Below, piece by piece: positions 1 to 5,862 of a stretch of 5,862 bases of DNA. Under the pieces are notes generated by a model. That model ran no database searches. It had not been told where the DNA came from and saw only the letters and a list, made by a program, of their open reading frames with translations. This DNA is from an uncultured Collinsella sp. (GTDB lineage: Bacteria; Actinomycetota; Coriobacteriia; Coriobacteriales; Coriobacteriaceae): NCBI GenBank assembly GCA_900549195.1, contig URNK01000110.1, positions 1-5,862 on the forward strand. The letters run 5' to 3'. The stretch's first letter is position 1. Each line of letters starts with the position of its first letter. The translations under genes and the position numbers were made by a program.

Positions 1-903
1 ACCCTGCACGTGGGCGATACGCTGGTCGCCGGCCTTACCTACGGCCGCGTCCGCGCCATGCTCGACCCCAAGGGTCGCGCCGTCACCGAGGCCGGTCCCT
101 CCGACGCCGTCGAGATTTTGGGCCTGCAGTCCGTGCCCAACGCCGGCGACGAGTTCCGCGTGTTCGAGGACGAGCGCGAGGCTCGCGCCCTTGCCGACGA
201 GCGTTCGCTCAAGGCCCGTATCGAGGAGCAGAGCCGCGTCAAGCACGTCACGCTCGAGAACCTCTTCGAGACCATTGCCGACGCCGAGGTCAAGGAGCTC
301 AACCTGATCATCAAGGCCGACGTCCAGGGCTCTATCGAGGCCCTTCAGGACTCGCTCGACAAGATGGATCAGTCCGAGGTTCGCATCAACACGATCCACT
401 CCGCCGTTGGCGCCATCAACGAGACCGACGTCGTCCTGGCCGACGCCTCCAACGCCATCATCATCGGCTTTGGCGTCCGTCCCGACGGTAAGGCCCGTTC
501 CGCCGCCGAGCGCGAGGGCGTCGAGATCCGTTGCTACGATGTCATCTACAAGTGCCTCGAGGAGCTCGACGCCGCCCGTATCGGCATGCTCAAGCCCACC
601 GAGGTCGAGGTCGCCACGGGTACCGCGACCGTCCTGGACACCTTCAAGGTGCCCAAAGTCGGTATCGCCGCCGGTGTCCGCGTCGAAGAGGGCGAGATCG
701 CCGCGACCGATTCCGTGCGCCTGGTGCGCGACGGTATCGTGGTCTTCAACGGCAAGATCGCCTCGATGCGCCACTACAAGGACGAGGCCAAGAGTCTCAA
801 GAGCGGTTCCGAGGGCGGCATTGGCCTGGAGAACTTCCAGGACATCAAGCCCGGCGACCAGATCGAGGGTTACCGTATCGACCAGGTTGCCCGTACCGAG
901 TAG
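1..903 (+). CDS. infB: Translation initiation factor IF-2, C-terminal 300 residues (5' end outside window)
   Basis: IF-2 is the GTPase that brings initiator fMet-tRNA to the 30S subunit and promotes 70S joining. The reading frame is open from base 1 (Thr-Leu-His-Val-Gly-Asp) with no start, so the N-terminus and G domain lie upstream. What remains starts in the EF-Tu-like beta-barrel (VGDTLVAG, GRVRAM, AGPSDAVEILGL, about residues 4-55 of the fragment), then a charged helix, then IF-2 domain 3 (KADVQGSIEAL at 105-115, IHSAVGAINETD, GFGVRPD), then the fMet-tRNA-binding C2 barrel (about 200-300, ending GLENFQDIKPGDQIEGY). It stops at TAG 901-903. C2 lacks the two cysteines of the Bacillus-type protein: Ser238 and Gly272 occupy those places, and His258 sits where Arg is usual. 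Codon choice is strongly biased to C-ending and highly expressed-type codons, more so than in the genes downstream. Identity is very secure. Confidence 0.98.
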   Translation, partial: TLHVGDTLVAGLTYGRVRAMLDPKGRAVTEAGPSDAVEILGLQSVPNAGDEFRVFEDEREARALADERSLKARIEEQSRVKHVTLENLFETIADAEVKELNLIIKADVQGSIEALQDSLDKMDQSEVRINTIHSAVGAINETDVVLADASNAIIIGFGVRPDGKARSAAEREGVEIRCYDVIYKCLEELDAARIGMLKPTEVEVATGTATVLDTFKVPKVGIAAGVRVEEGEIAATDSVRLVRDGIVVFNGKIASMRHYKDEAKSLKSGSEGGIGLENFQDIKPGDQIEGYRIDQVARTE

Positions 904-910
904 GGGGTAG
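902..910 (+). promoter_or_regulatory. Shine-Dalgarno-like site for rbfA
   Basis: AGGGGGTAG overlaps the infB stop codon and lies 4 bases (7 from the G run) before the ATG at 915. It resembles the AGGAGGTGA consensus with mismatches. Its overlap with the upstream stop suggests that ribosomes finishing infB can reinitiate on rbfA. Confidence 0.6.
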
Positions 911-914
911 CGCT

Positions 915-1325
915 ATGAAGCAAACGCAGGCAACCCGCCGACTGGGCGAGCAGCTTCGCGAGAAGCTCGGTTATATCCTGCTCTTTGAGGTTTCCGATCC
1001 GCGCCTCGACCTGGTCACTCTGACTGCGGTCGAGGTCGCGGTGGACCGTTCGTTCGCGCGTGTGTACGTGTCGTGCGATGCGAGTCGCTACGACGAGGTC
1101 ATGGAGGCGCTCGCAAGCGCTAAGGGCCGTATTCGCAGCCTGTTGGCTCGCTCGCTCGATTGGCGTGTTACGCCCGAACTCGATTTTCGCATCGATCGCT
1201 CGACCGATGAGGCCGAGCGCATCACGCGTGCGCTGGAAAACGTTCCCGCCACGCTTGCGATCGAAAAGGACGAGGACGGCTATCCGATAGCGGATGCCGC
1301 CCAGGAGGCAGCTTTAGATGACTAA
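915..1325 (+). CDS. rbfA: 30S ribosome-binding factor A
   Basis: RbfA binds the immature 30S subunit near the 5' end of 16S rRNA and is needed for late 16S processing and efficient cold-phase growth. The 136-residue product has the family opening: a basic N-terminal helix (KQTQATRRLGEQLREKLGYIL) followed by the signature VSDPRL and the strand VTLTAVEVAVDRSFARVYV. The single KH-like fold carries Ala-x-Gly (AKG, about residues 71-73, in ALASAKGRIRSLL) in place of the GxxG loop of ordinary KH domains, as is typical of RbfA. PELDFRID matches the final strand. The C-terminal 30 residues are an acidic, alanine-rich tail, making the protein slightly longer than the compact 115-130 residue forms. The ATG at 915 is chosen because it gives the conserved N-terminus directly after infB; the open frame upstream is infB coding sequence. 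It overlaps the next gene by 8 bases. Confidence 0.97.
   Translation: MKQTQATRRLGEQLREKLGYILLFEVSDPRLDLVTLTAVEVAVDRSFARVYVSCDASRYDEVMEALASAKGRIRSLLARSLDWRVTPELDFRIDRSTDEAERITRALENVPATLAIEKDEDGYPIADAAQEAALDD
1303..1308 (+). promoter_or_regulatory. Strong Shine-Dalgarno for the DHH gene, inside rbfA
   Basis: A perfect AGGAGG sits 9 bases before the ATG at 1318, within the last codons of rbfA. It fixes the DHH gene start at 1318 even though this overlaps the rbfA stop (TAA 1323-1325). Confidence 0.85.
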
Positions 1326-2361
1326 TTCCGCCGACCTCGCATCGTGCGAGTCTGCAGATATTCAGCGACGCATCCTCGAGCTCATCGAGGGTGCGTCCTC
1401 CATTGCGATTTCGGGACATACGTCTCCCGATGGTGACGCCCTGGGCTCCGTGCTGGGCCTGGGCTTATCGCTTATGAAGTTTTTCCCCAACAAGGACATT
1501 GCCCTGCTGCTGGCAGACGATGACCCGGTTCCGCGCATCTACCGCTTTATGGAGGGTGCCGACCGTCTGGTGCCGGCATCTGCGTATACCGGCAATCCGG
1601 ACCTGTTCATCTCAGTGGACGTGCCGGTCGTCGAGCGTCTGAACAACTCAGCCGAGGTACTCCGCCGCTCGTCGCATGTGGTGTGCTTCGATCATCATCC
1701 GGCGCGTGAGGAATTTGCCGAGCTGAGCCTGAGGTGCGTCGGCGCCGCAGCCTGCGCCATGATCATCGACCGTTTTTTGGACAATTGCGGCATTGTGGCT
1801 CGCGATGGTGTCGCGACCTGCCTGCTGTGCGGCCTGGTGACCGATACCGGTCGTTTTCAGTACCAAAACGCCGATGCAGCTGCGTTCCATGCCGCCTCGC
1901 GCCTGGTCGCGCACGGTGCCGATCCCGCGCGTGTTGCGCTCGAGGTCTACCAGAGCATGCGTGTAGAGTTCTTGCATCTTAAGTCCATCGTTATGGGCCG
2001 CATCAAAACAGTGGCGCACGGTCGCGTGGCATATAGTTATGCGTACCAGAGCGACCTCGAGGCCTGCGGCGTCACTTCGGATGAGTGCGACGGCCTGGTC
2101 GATGTGGTGCGTTCGGTTATGGGTGTGGAGGTCTGCCTGTTTCTGAAGGGCATTGAGGGCGATACCAAGGTACGCGGCAACCTGCGCTCCAAGGGTGACC
2201 TTGATGTGTCCGAGATCGCTGCCAACTTTGGCGGTGGCGGGCATCATGCCGCCGCCGGCTTTTCCAACAACGGAACGATTCGCGAGACGCTCGCCGTGGC
2301 ACTTCCCATGCTGGCCGAGCTGGTGGGGGAGGATCCCGCTTCGGTGACCGTCGAGCTCTAA
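1318..2361 (+). CDS. nrnA: DHH-DHHA1 phosphoesterase, NrnA-like oligoribonuclease / pAp phosphatase
   Basis: This 347-residue protein has the layout of the NrnA family: metal-dependent cytoplasmic enzymes that degrade 2-5 base RNA fragments and dephosphorylate 3',5'-pAp to AMP. In Actinobacteria the homologue between rbfA and later genes (Rv2837c type) also cleaves cyclic di-AMP or pApA. The DHH domain shows motif I HTSPDGDALGS (His34, Asp38, Asp40), motif II SVDVP (Asp101), motif III DHH (125-127) and motif IV TDTG (Asp176), so all expected Mn-binding residues are present. The C-terminal DHHA1 substrate-binding domain has the GGGGHHAAAG signature (305-314). Cysteines are fairly numerous (about ten). 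The gene overlaps rbfA by 8 bases with its own AGGAGG and precedes truB by 15 bases. Family membership is firm; the preferred substrate (nanoRNA, pAp or cyclic dinucleotide) cannot be read from the sequence. Confidence 0.93.
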   Translation: MTNSADLASCESADIQRRILELIEGASSIAISGHTSPDGDALGSVLGLGLSLMKFFPNKDIALLLADDDPVPRIYRFMEGADRLVPASAYTGNPDLFISVDVPVVERLNNSAEVLRRSSHVVCFDHHPAREEFAELSLRCVGAAACAMIIDRFLDNCGIVARDGVATCLLCGLVTDTGRFQYQNADAAAFHAASRLVAHGADPARVALEVYQSMRVEFLHLKSIVMGRIKTVAHGRVAYSYAYQSDLEACGVTSDECDGLVDVVRSVMGVEVCLFLKGIEGDTKVRGNLRSKGDLDVSEIAANFGGGGHHAAAGFSNNGTIRETLAVALPMLAELVGEDPASVTVEL

Positions 2362-2379
2362 CATTTTGGATGGTACATG
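2362..2379 (+). promoter_or_regulatory. truB start region, weak ribosome binding site
   Basis: Only a short GGA (2368-2370) precedes the ATG at 2377, with 6 bases between. A second in-frame ATG at 2407 (residue 11) would begin MLLAVDKPVG, close to where many TruB proteins start, but it has no Shine-Dalgarno-like sequence before it. I prefer 2377, without certainty. The 15-base gap is too short for a promoter or terminator. Confidence 0.45.
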
Positions 2380-3309
2380 GCTCGTCGTACGCCTTCTCAA
2401 TTGAATATGCTGCTCGCCGTCGATAAGCCGGTGGGCTGTACGTCCCACGACGTGGTATCGCAGTGCCGACGCGCCCTCCATGAGCGACGCGTCGGCCATG
2501 CCGGTACGCTCGACCCCATGGCCTCGGGTGTCATGGTGGTGGGCGTGGGCCAGGCAACGCGTCTGCTGGGCATGCTCACACTCGATACCAAAAGCTACGT
2601 CGCCGACATCTCGTTTGGCGTCGAGACCAATACCGATGATGCGGAAGGCGAGGCCGTCCGCACGGTGCCCATAGCCGCCGAGCTGCGCGATCCGTCCTAT
2701 GCCCGCGAGCGCCTGTGCACCATGTTGGGCCCGCAGATGCAGGTGCCGCCGGCGTTTTCGGCCATTTCGGTCAACGGCGTACGCGCCTATAAGGCTGCGC
2801 GCGAGGGCAATGCCGTGTCGCTGCCCCCGCGTCCGGTCGAGGTGTACTCCGCCGACCTGATTGCCGTGAGTGGCGACGGCGACGCCTGTGTTTGGACCGT
2901 GGCGTTTTCGGTGAGCAAGGGCACCTACATCCGTGCGCTCGCTCGCGACCTGGGTCGTGCCTGCGACAACGCGGCGCATATTTCCGCACTGCGCCGTACA
3001 GCCTCCGGCGTTGTTTCCATCGGTGCCTGCCATGCGGTCGAGGAGCTTTCTGCCGAGTCTGCTGCTGGCTTTGCCCTGGATCCCATTGCGGCACTGGGCG
3101 CCACGCGCGTCGACTTGCCGGGTGATCTTGCCGACGATCTGCTGTGCGGACGTCGTATTCCTATTGAGCGCGCGCTTGGGGGCTTCGATGCGTCGAAGGC
3201 GCCGTTTGCGCTGGTGCTCGATGGCGGGCTCAAGGCGCTCGCCCGTATCGAGGGCGGTCGCTTTGTTATGGAGCATGTCTTTCCGCAGGCGATCGGCGGT
3301 GTTCGATGA
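2377..3309 (+). CDS. truB: tRNA pseudouridine(55) synthase TruB
   Basis: TruB converts U55 in the T-loop of almost all tRNAs to pseudouridine and also helps tRNA folding. The 310-residue length matches the usual 290-315. Signature segments appear in order: AVDKPVGCTSHDVV (residues 14-27), the catalytic motif GHAGTLDPMASG with nucleophile Asp46 (counterpart of E. coli Asp48), KSYVADISFGVETNTDDAEGE, VPPAFSAISVNGVRAYKAAREG, and GTYIRALARDLG (182-193) with the conserved Arg186. The C-terminal 70 or so residues (LPGDLADDLLCGRRIPI onward, ending in a strand-rich ALARIEGGRFVMEHVFP) fit the PUA-like RNA-binding domain of long TruB forms. It follows the DHH gene by 15 bases and its TGA stop overlaps the ribF ATG. 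The start could instead be the ATG at 2407, shortening the protein by 10 residues. All catalytic residues are intact. Confidence 0.97.
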   Translation: MARRTPSQLNMLLAVDKPVGCTSHDVVSQCRRALHERRVGHAGTLDPMASGVMVVGVGQATRLLGMLTLDTKSYVADISFGVETNTDDAEGEAVRTVPIAAELRDPSYARERLCTMLGPQMQVPPAFSAISVNGVRAYKAAREGNAVSLPPRPVEVYSADLIAVSGDGDACVWTVAFSVSKGTYIRALARDLGRACDNAAHISALRRTASGVVSIGACHAVEELSAESAAGFALDPIAALGATRVDLPGDLADDLLCGRRIPIERALGGFDASKAPFALVLDGGLKALARIEGGRFVMEHVFPQAIGGVR

Positions 3310-3311
3310 TG
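3306..3311 (+). promoter_or_regulatory. ATGA stop-start overlap coupling truB to ribF, with tandem ATG
   Basis: The truB stop TGA (3307-3309) is embedded in the ribF start ATG (3306-3308), and a second in-frame ATG follows at 3309. There is no clear Shine-Dalgarno before it (only a G-rich GGCGGTG), so ribF translation probably depends on termination-reinitiation from truB. Either ATG may serve; the product differs by one Met. Confidence 0.7.
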
Positions 3312-4313
3312 CTGACCTCCCACGAGCTCGCGCGTATCTTTTTCGCGGGCGAGTCGGATGAGGCCCGCATCGTCGCCGCCGATGCATTTGATGATTGCGC
3401 GTGCCTGGGCGCCGCGTCGATCGCCATCGGCGTGTTCGATGGCGTGCATCGGGGGCATCGCGAACTGATCGACGCGGTCGTTCGCGATGCGCGTAACCAC
3501 GGCTGCAGGGCGGTCGTGGTCACCTTCGATCCCGACCCGGACGTAGTGGTGAGCCCTTCGCCCGCTCAAAAACTAATGACGACGGCCGACCGCCTGCATG
3601 CCCTGGCTCTCACCGGGGTCGATGCGGTCGTAGCCGTTTCCTTTACGCCTGCGGTTGCGGCACTCGACCACGTGGGCTTTCTTGAGCTGTTGTCATGCGT
3701 CGTGGATATCCGTTCGATTCGCGTGGGTAGCGACTTTAGGTTGGGCCGCGGCGGCGCCTCGGGCGTTGCCGAGATGCAGGCGTGGGGGGCCACGCGCGGT
3801 GTAGACGTCTTTGGCCACGAGCTGCTGTGCGTCGATGGGCAGACGATCTGTGCCACCCGTATTCGCCAGGAGCTGTGCCAGGGTCATGTTGAGCTTGCCG
3901 CCGAGCTGCTCGGTCGTCCGTACATGCTGCGAGGTATTGTTGCCGGCGGTCGTCACCAGGGTTCCGACATGGGTTTTCCTACGGCAAATATTCAGGTGCC
4001 CGAGGGCATTCAGGTGCCTGCCGATGGCGTCTACGAGGGCCTGGTGCTGGTCGACGATACCGTATGGCCTGCCGCCGTCAACGTGGGCCCGCCGCCGACG
4101 TATGCCGACGATGCCGCCTCGGCGCATCTTGAGGCCAACTTGATCGGGTATGCGGGCGACCTGTACGGCGCCTCGGTGTCGCTGGCGTTTACGCGTTGGC
4201 TGCGCCCATCGCGCGTGTTCGATTCGCTGGACGAGTTGATCGCGACCGTCGAGGGTAATATTGACGATATCCGTCATCATTTGGGTGAGCAGGGGGTGAG
4301 CATCCGTGATTAG
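3306..4313 (+). CDS. ribF: Bifunctional riboflavin kinase / FAD synthetase
   Basis: RibF phosphorylates riboflavin to FMN and adenylylates FMN to FAD, supplying the cell's flavin cofactors. The 335-residue product has both modules. The N-terminal adenylyltransferase has the nucleotidyl-transferase signature GVFDGVHRGH (42-51, with His48 and His51), VTFDPDPD, GSDFRLGRGGASG (from 141) and the second ATP-binding motif ATRIR (183-187, a variant of the common SSTRIR). The C-terminal flavokinase starts at LGRPYMLRG and shows GFPTAN (223-228, with the Mg/ATP-binding Thr-Asn), PADGVYEG, AVNVGPPPTY, HLEANLIGYAGDLYG and FTRWLRPSRVFDSLDEL. Before the first strand lies an N-terminal extension of about 38 residues, somewhat longer than usual. 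The gene overlaps truB by 4 bases and dnaG by 8. No FMN riboswitch is present, nor is there space for one, so expression follows the operon. Confidence 0.97.
   Translation: MMLTSHELARIFFAGESDEARIVAADAFDDCACLGAASIAIGVFDGVHRGHRELIDAVVRDARNHGCRAVVVTFDPDPDVVVSPSPAQKLMTTADRLHALALTGVDAVVAVSFTPAVAALDHVGFLELLSCVVDIRSIRVGSDFRLGRGGASGVAEMQAWGATRGVDVFGHELLCVDGQTICATRIRQELCQGHVELAAELLGRPYMLRGIVAGGRHQGSDMGFPTANIQVPEGIQVPADGVYEGLVLVDDTVWPAAVNVGPPPTYADDAASAHLEANLIGYAGDLYGASVSLAFTRWLRPSRVFDSLDELIATVEGNIDDIRHHLGEQGVSIRD
4291..4299 (+). promoter_or_regulatory. Strong Shine-Dalgarno for dnaG, inside ribF
   Basis: AGGGGGTGA differs by one base from the full AGGAGGTGA anti-16S complement and lies 6 bases before the GTG at 4306. 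It supports GTG as the dnaG start and an 8-base overlap with the ribF stop (TAG 4311-4313). Confidence 0.85.
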
Positions 4314-5814
4314 CGATGAGGAAAAAGACCAGGTGCGTGCTGCGTCCGACCTGGTTGCCATCGTGCAGGAAACGGTTGAGCTCAAGCCCCGTGGCCATGA
4401 GTTTTGGGGTTGCTGCCCCTTCCATGGCGAAAAGACCCCGTCATTTCATATTATCCCCGCCACGCAGGTGTGGCACTGCTTTGGCTGTGGTGAGGGCGGC
4501 GACGTCTTCACCTACATCATGAAGCGCGAGAACCTGAGCTTTCCCGAGTCGATTCGCTACCTGGCCGACCGTGCCGGCATTGAGCTGCACGATACCGGCG
4601 CCTATCGCGAGCACGGCACCAAGCGTGCCCGCATCTATGACCTGTGCGCCGAGACCGCCCAGTTCTACCACACCATGCTCATGCGCGGTAAGGACAGCCG
4701 TCCGCGCGAGTATTTCGCCAGCCGCGGCATGGGCGGCGACGTCTGCCGCCGCTACTGCCTGGGCTTTGCGCCGGGTCGCAACGCGCTGGTGTCGCATCTT
4801 TCGCAGGCGGGCTTTACCCCGCAGGAGATGATCGACGCCAACGTGGCCGTGAGCCGTGGGCGCGGGCAGCTTGCCGATCGTTTTTACGACCGCGTGATGT
4901 TTCCCATCTTTGACGAGCAGGGTCATAACATCGCCTTTGGCGGGCGCATTATGGGCGACGGCCAGCCGAAGTACCTCAACACCGCCGAGACGAGCGTGTT
5001 CCATAAAAAGCGAAACCTCTACGGCTTTAACTGGGCTAAGGAGTTTATCGTCGCGCAGGATACCGCCATCGTGGTGGAGGGATATACCGACTGCATCGCC
5101 TGCTGGGAGGCGGGGATTAAAAACGTCGTCGCCACGCTGGGCACGGCGCTGACGGAACATCACGTAAAGACGCTCACCCGTTTTGCCAAGCGCATCGTGT
5201 ATATGTTCGACGGTGATTCCGCCGGTCAAAAGGCTGCACGTCGCGCGATTCAGTTTATCGAGCAGGATTCGATGGACCTGCGCTGCGTGGTGCTTCCCGA
5301 CGGCAACGACCCCATGGAGTTCATCACCGCGCATGGTGGCGAGGCGCTGCAGGCGCGCATCGATGCCGCCGAGCCCCTCATGGACTTTGTGTACCGCTCA
5401 CTGCAGGAGTCGAGTGACATTACCACGCCGGGCGGTCGTGCCAAGGCGCTCGAGGATGCGCTGACGCTTATCTATCCGCTGCGCGATAGCTATATGATCG
5501 ATACGTACTTTATCCAGATTGCCGACTTGTTGGGTTTGGACTTGGAGACGGTGCGTTCGAGCTCGGGACGCGTGTTTCGCGATGTTGCCAAGCGTGAGGA
5601 TGCCGAGCGTCGTCGCGAGCAGAACTACGAGCGCCAGCGGGCGCAGGCCGAGCGCGCAGGCAGCGCGGGCGGTCGGGCGTCTGGTTCGCGGGAGGCGTCT
5701 CGCGGTGCCTGGGCGTCGGGAGCGACGCCGCCGGTGTCCGCACCGGTCGAGGAAGAGCCGTACGACTATGTGCCGCTCGAGGCCTACGGGGCCGCGCCGG
5801 TCGAGGTCGTCGAC
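4306..5814 (+). CDS. dnaG: DNA primase DnaG, N-terminal 503 residues (3' end cut by contig end)
   Basis: DnaG makes the RNA primers for leading- and lagging-strand DNA synthesis. Translation from GTG 4306 gives MISDEEKDQVRAASDLVAIV, the usual DnaG opening. The CHC2 zinc ribbon is complete: Cys37, His40, Cys58, Cys61 within CCPFHGEKTPSF and WHCFGCGEGGD. The RNA polymerase core follows (about 110-370), with REYFASRGM, FPIFDEQGHNIAFGGR and PKYLNTAET, then the TOPRIM fold with VVEGYTD (Glu258) and MFDGDSAG (Asp302, Asp304), the metal-binding acidic residues. Residues from about 426 are a charged then Gly/Ala/Ser/Pro-rich linker. The DnaB-binding C-terminal domain, expected to bring the protein to roughly 600 residues, is absent because genomic sequence ends at 5814 (Asp503). 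The frame runs on through adapter bases, adding the artificial tail LSLIHISEPTRLALIS, which must not be annotated as DnaG. There is no stop codon in the window. Confidence 0.96.
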
Positions 5815-5862
5815 CTGTCTCTTATACACATCTCCGAGCCCACGAGACTAGCGCTCATCTCG
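5815..5862 (+). other. Illumina Nextera (Tn5) adapter read-through, non-biological
   Basis: Bases 5815-5833 are CTGTCTCTTATACACATCT, the 19-base Tn5 mosaic end used in Nextera libraries. Bases 5834-5848 are CCGAGCCCACGAGAC, the rest of the Read 2 adapter. Bases 5849-5856 (TAGCGCTC) occupy the i7 index position and match, from memory, a standard Nextera XT v2 index (N723). Bases 5857-5862 (ATCTCG) begin the P7 flow-cell region. The order and spacing are exactly those of read-through past a short insert. The six frames across it give the familiar artefact peptides SLIHISEPTRL and LLYTSPSPRD on this strand and a YKRQ-type peptide on the other. These 48 bases should be trimmed. Confidence 0.99.

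Noticed and set aside
531..914. N-terminal extension of the rbfA frame into infB
   Set aside because: The frame is open upstream by chance, but the conserved RbfA N-terminus begins at ATG 915 and the upstream bases encode IF-2 in another frame.
3200..3310. Possible FMN riboswitch ahead of ribF
   Set aside because: ribF starts inside the truB stop codon; there is no untranslated leader and no RFN-like conserved segments seen.
1648..3387. 579-codon open frame on the minus strand opposite the DHH gene and truB
   Set aside because: It lies antisense to two genes with intact family motifs, crosses their boundary, and its product is Arg/His/Gly-rich with no recognisable domain. It is a by-product of GC-rich codon bias.
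4441..5334. 297-codon open frame on the minus strand opposite dnaG
   Set aside because: It is fully antisense to the conserved primase core. Its protein-like look reflects the mirrored codon positions of dnaG, and there is no independent gene evidence.
1..5814. CRISPR array, tRNA/rRNA genes, inverted-repeat terminators or prophage/defence modules
   Set aside because: The region is almost entirely coding, with gaps of at most 15 bases. I saw no spaced direct repeats, cloverleaf sequences or GC hairpin followed by a T run.
5398..5829. Minus-strand frame beginning MYKRQ
   Set aside because: The start codon and first residues are encoded by adapter bases; the rest is antisense to dnaG.
5815..5833. 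Tn5 transposon end as a real mobile element
   Set aside because: Only the 19-base mosaic end is present, followed at once by the commercial Read 2 adapter and index. No target duplication, transposase or IS50 sequence is present.
5519..5851. Plus-strand frame ending LLYTSPSPRD
   Set aside because: It overlaps dnaG in another frame, and its stop codon is formed by the first bases of the sequencing index. It is a known artefact peptide.

Overview
The window is a compact run of six same-strand (+) housekeeping genes from a GC-rich bacterium, ending in sequencing-library adapter. The order is infB (3' part), rbfA, a DHH-DHHA1 phosphoesterase (nrnA type), truB, ribF, and dnaG (5' part). Gene content, GC-rich codon use and the placement of dnaG directly behind ribF suggest an actinobacterial-type genome. 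A gut Coriobacteriia member such as Collinsella is my best guess, but it is an inference from style and gene order, not from any search.

Layout: 1-903 is the C-terminal 300 residues of IF-2 (open at the left edge). After 11 bases comes rbfA (915-1325), which overlaps the DHH gene (1318-2361) by 8 bases. A 15-base gap leads to truB (2377-3309), which overlaps ribF (3306-4313) by the 4-base ATGA arrangement. ribF overlaps dnaG (GTG start at 4306) by 8 bases. No gap exceeds 15 bases, and I see no room for an internal promoter, riboswitch or terminator, so the cluster reads as one transcriptional unit.

The genes join translation initiation (IF-2), 30S maturation (RbfA), tRNA modification (TruB), short-RNA/pAp or cyclic-dinucleotide turnover (DHH protein), flavin cofactor synthesis (RibF) and replication priming (DnaG). 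The first four form a widespread bacterial cluster. Having dnaG rather than rpsO-pnp after ribF is the less usual feature.

The right edge is artificial. Bases 5815-5862 are the Nextera (Tn5) adapter: 19-base mosaic end, Read 2 adapter, an 8-base i7 index, and the first six bases of the P7 region. Genomic sequence ends at 5814, inside the DnaG linker, so the missing DnaG C-terminus is a contig-end effect and not a biological truncation. I found no novel biological system. The points worth checking are the adapter, unusual residues in the IF-2 fMet-tRNA-binding domain, the dnaG linkage, and repeated overlap junctions.
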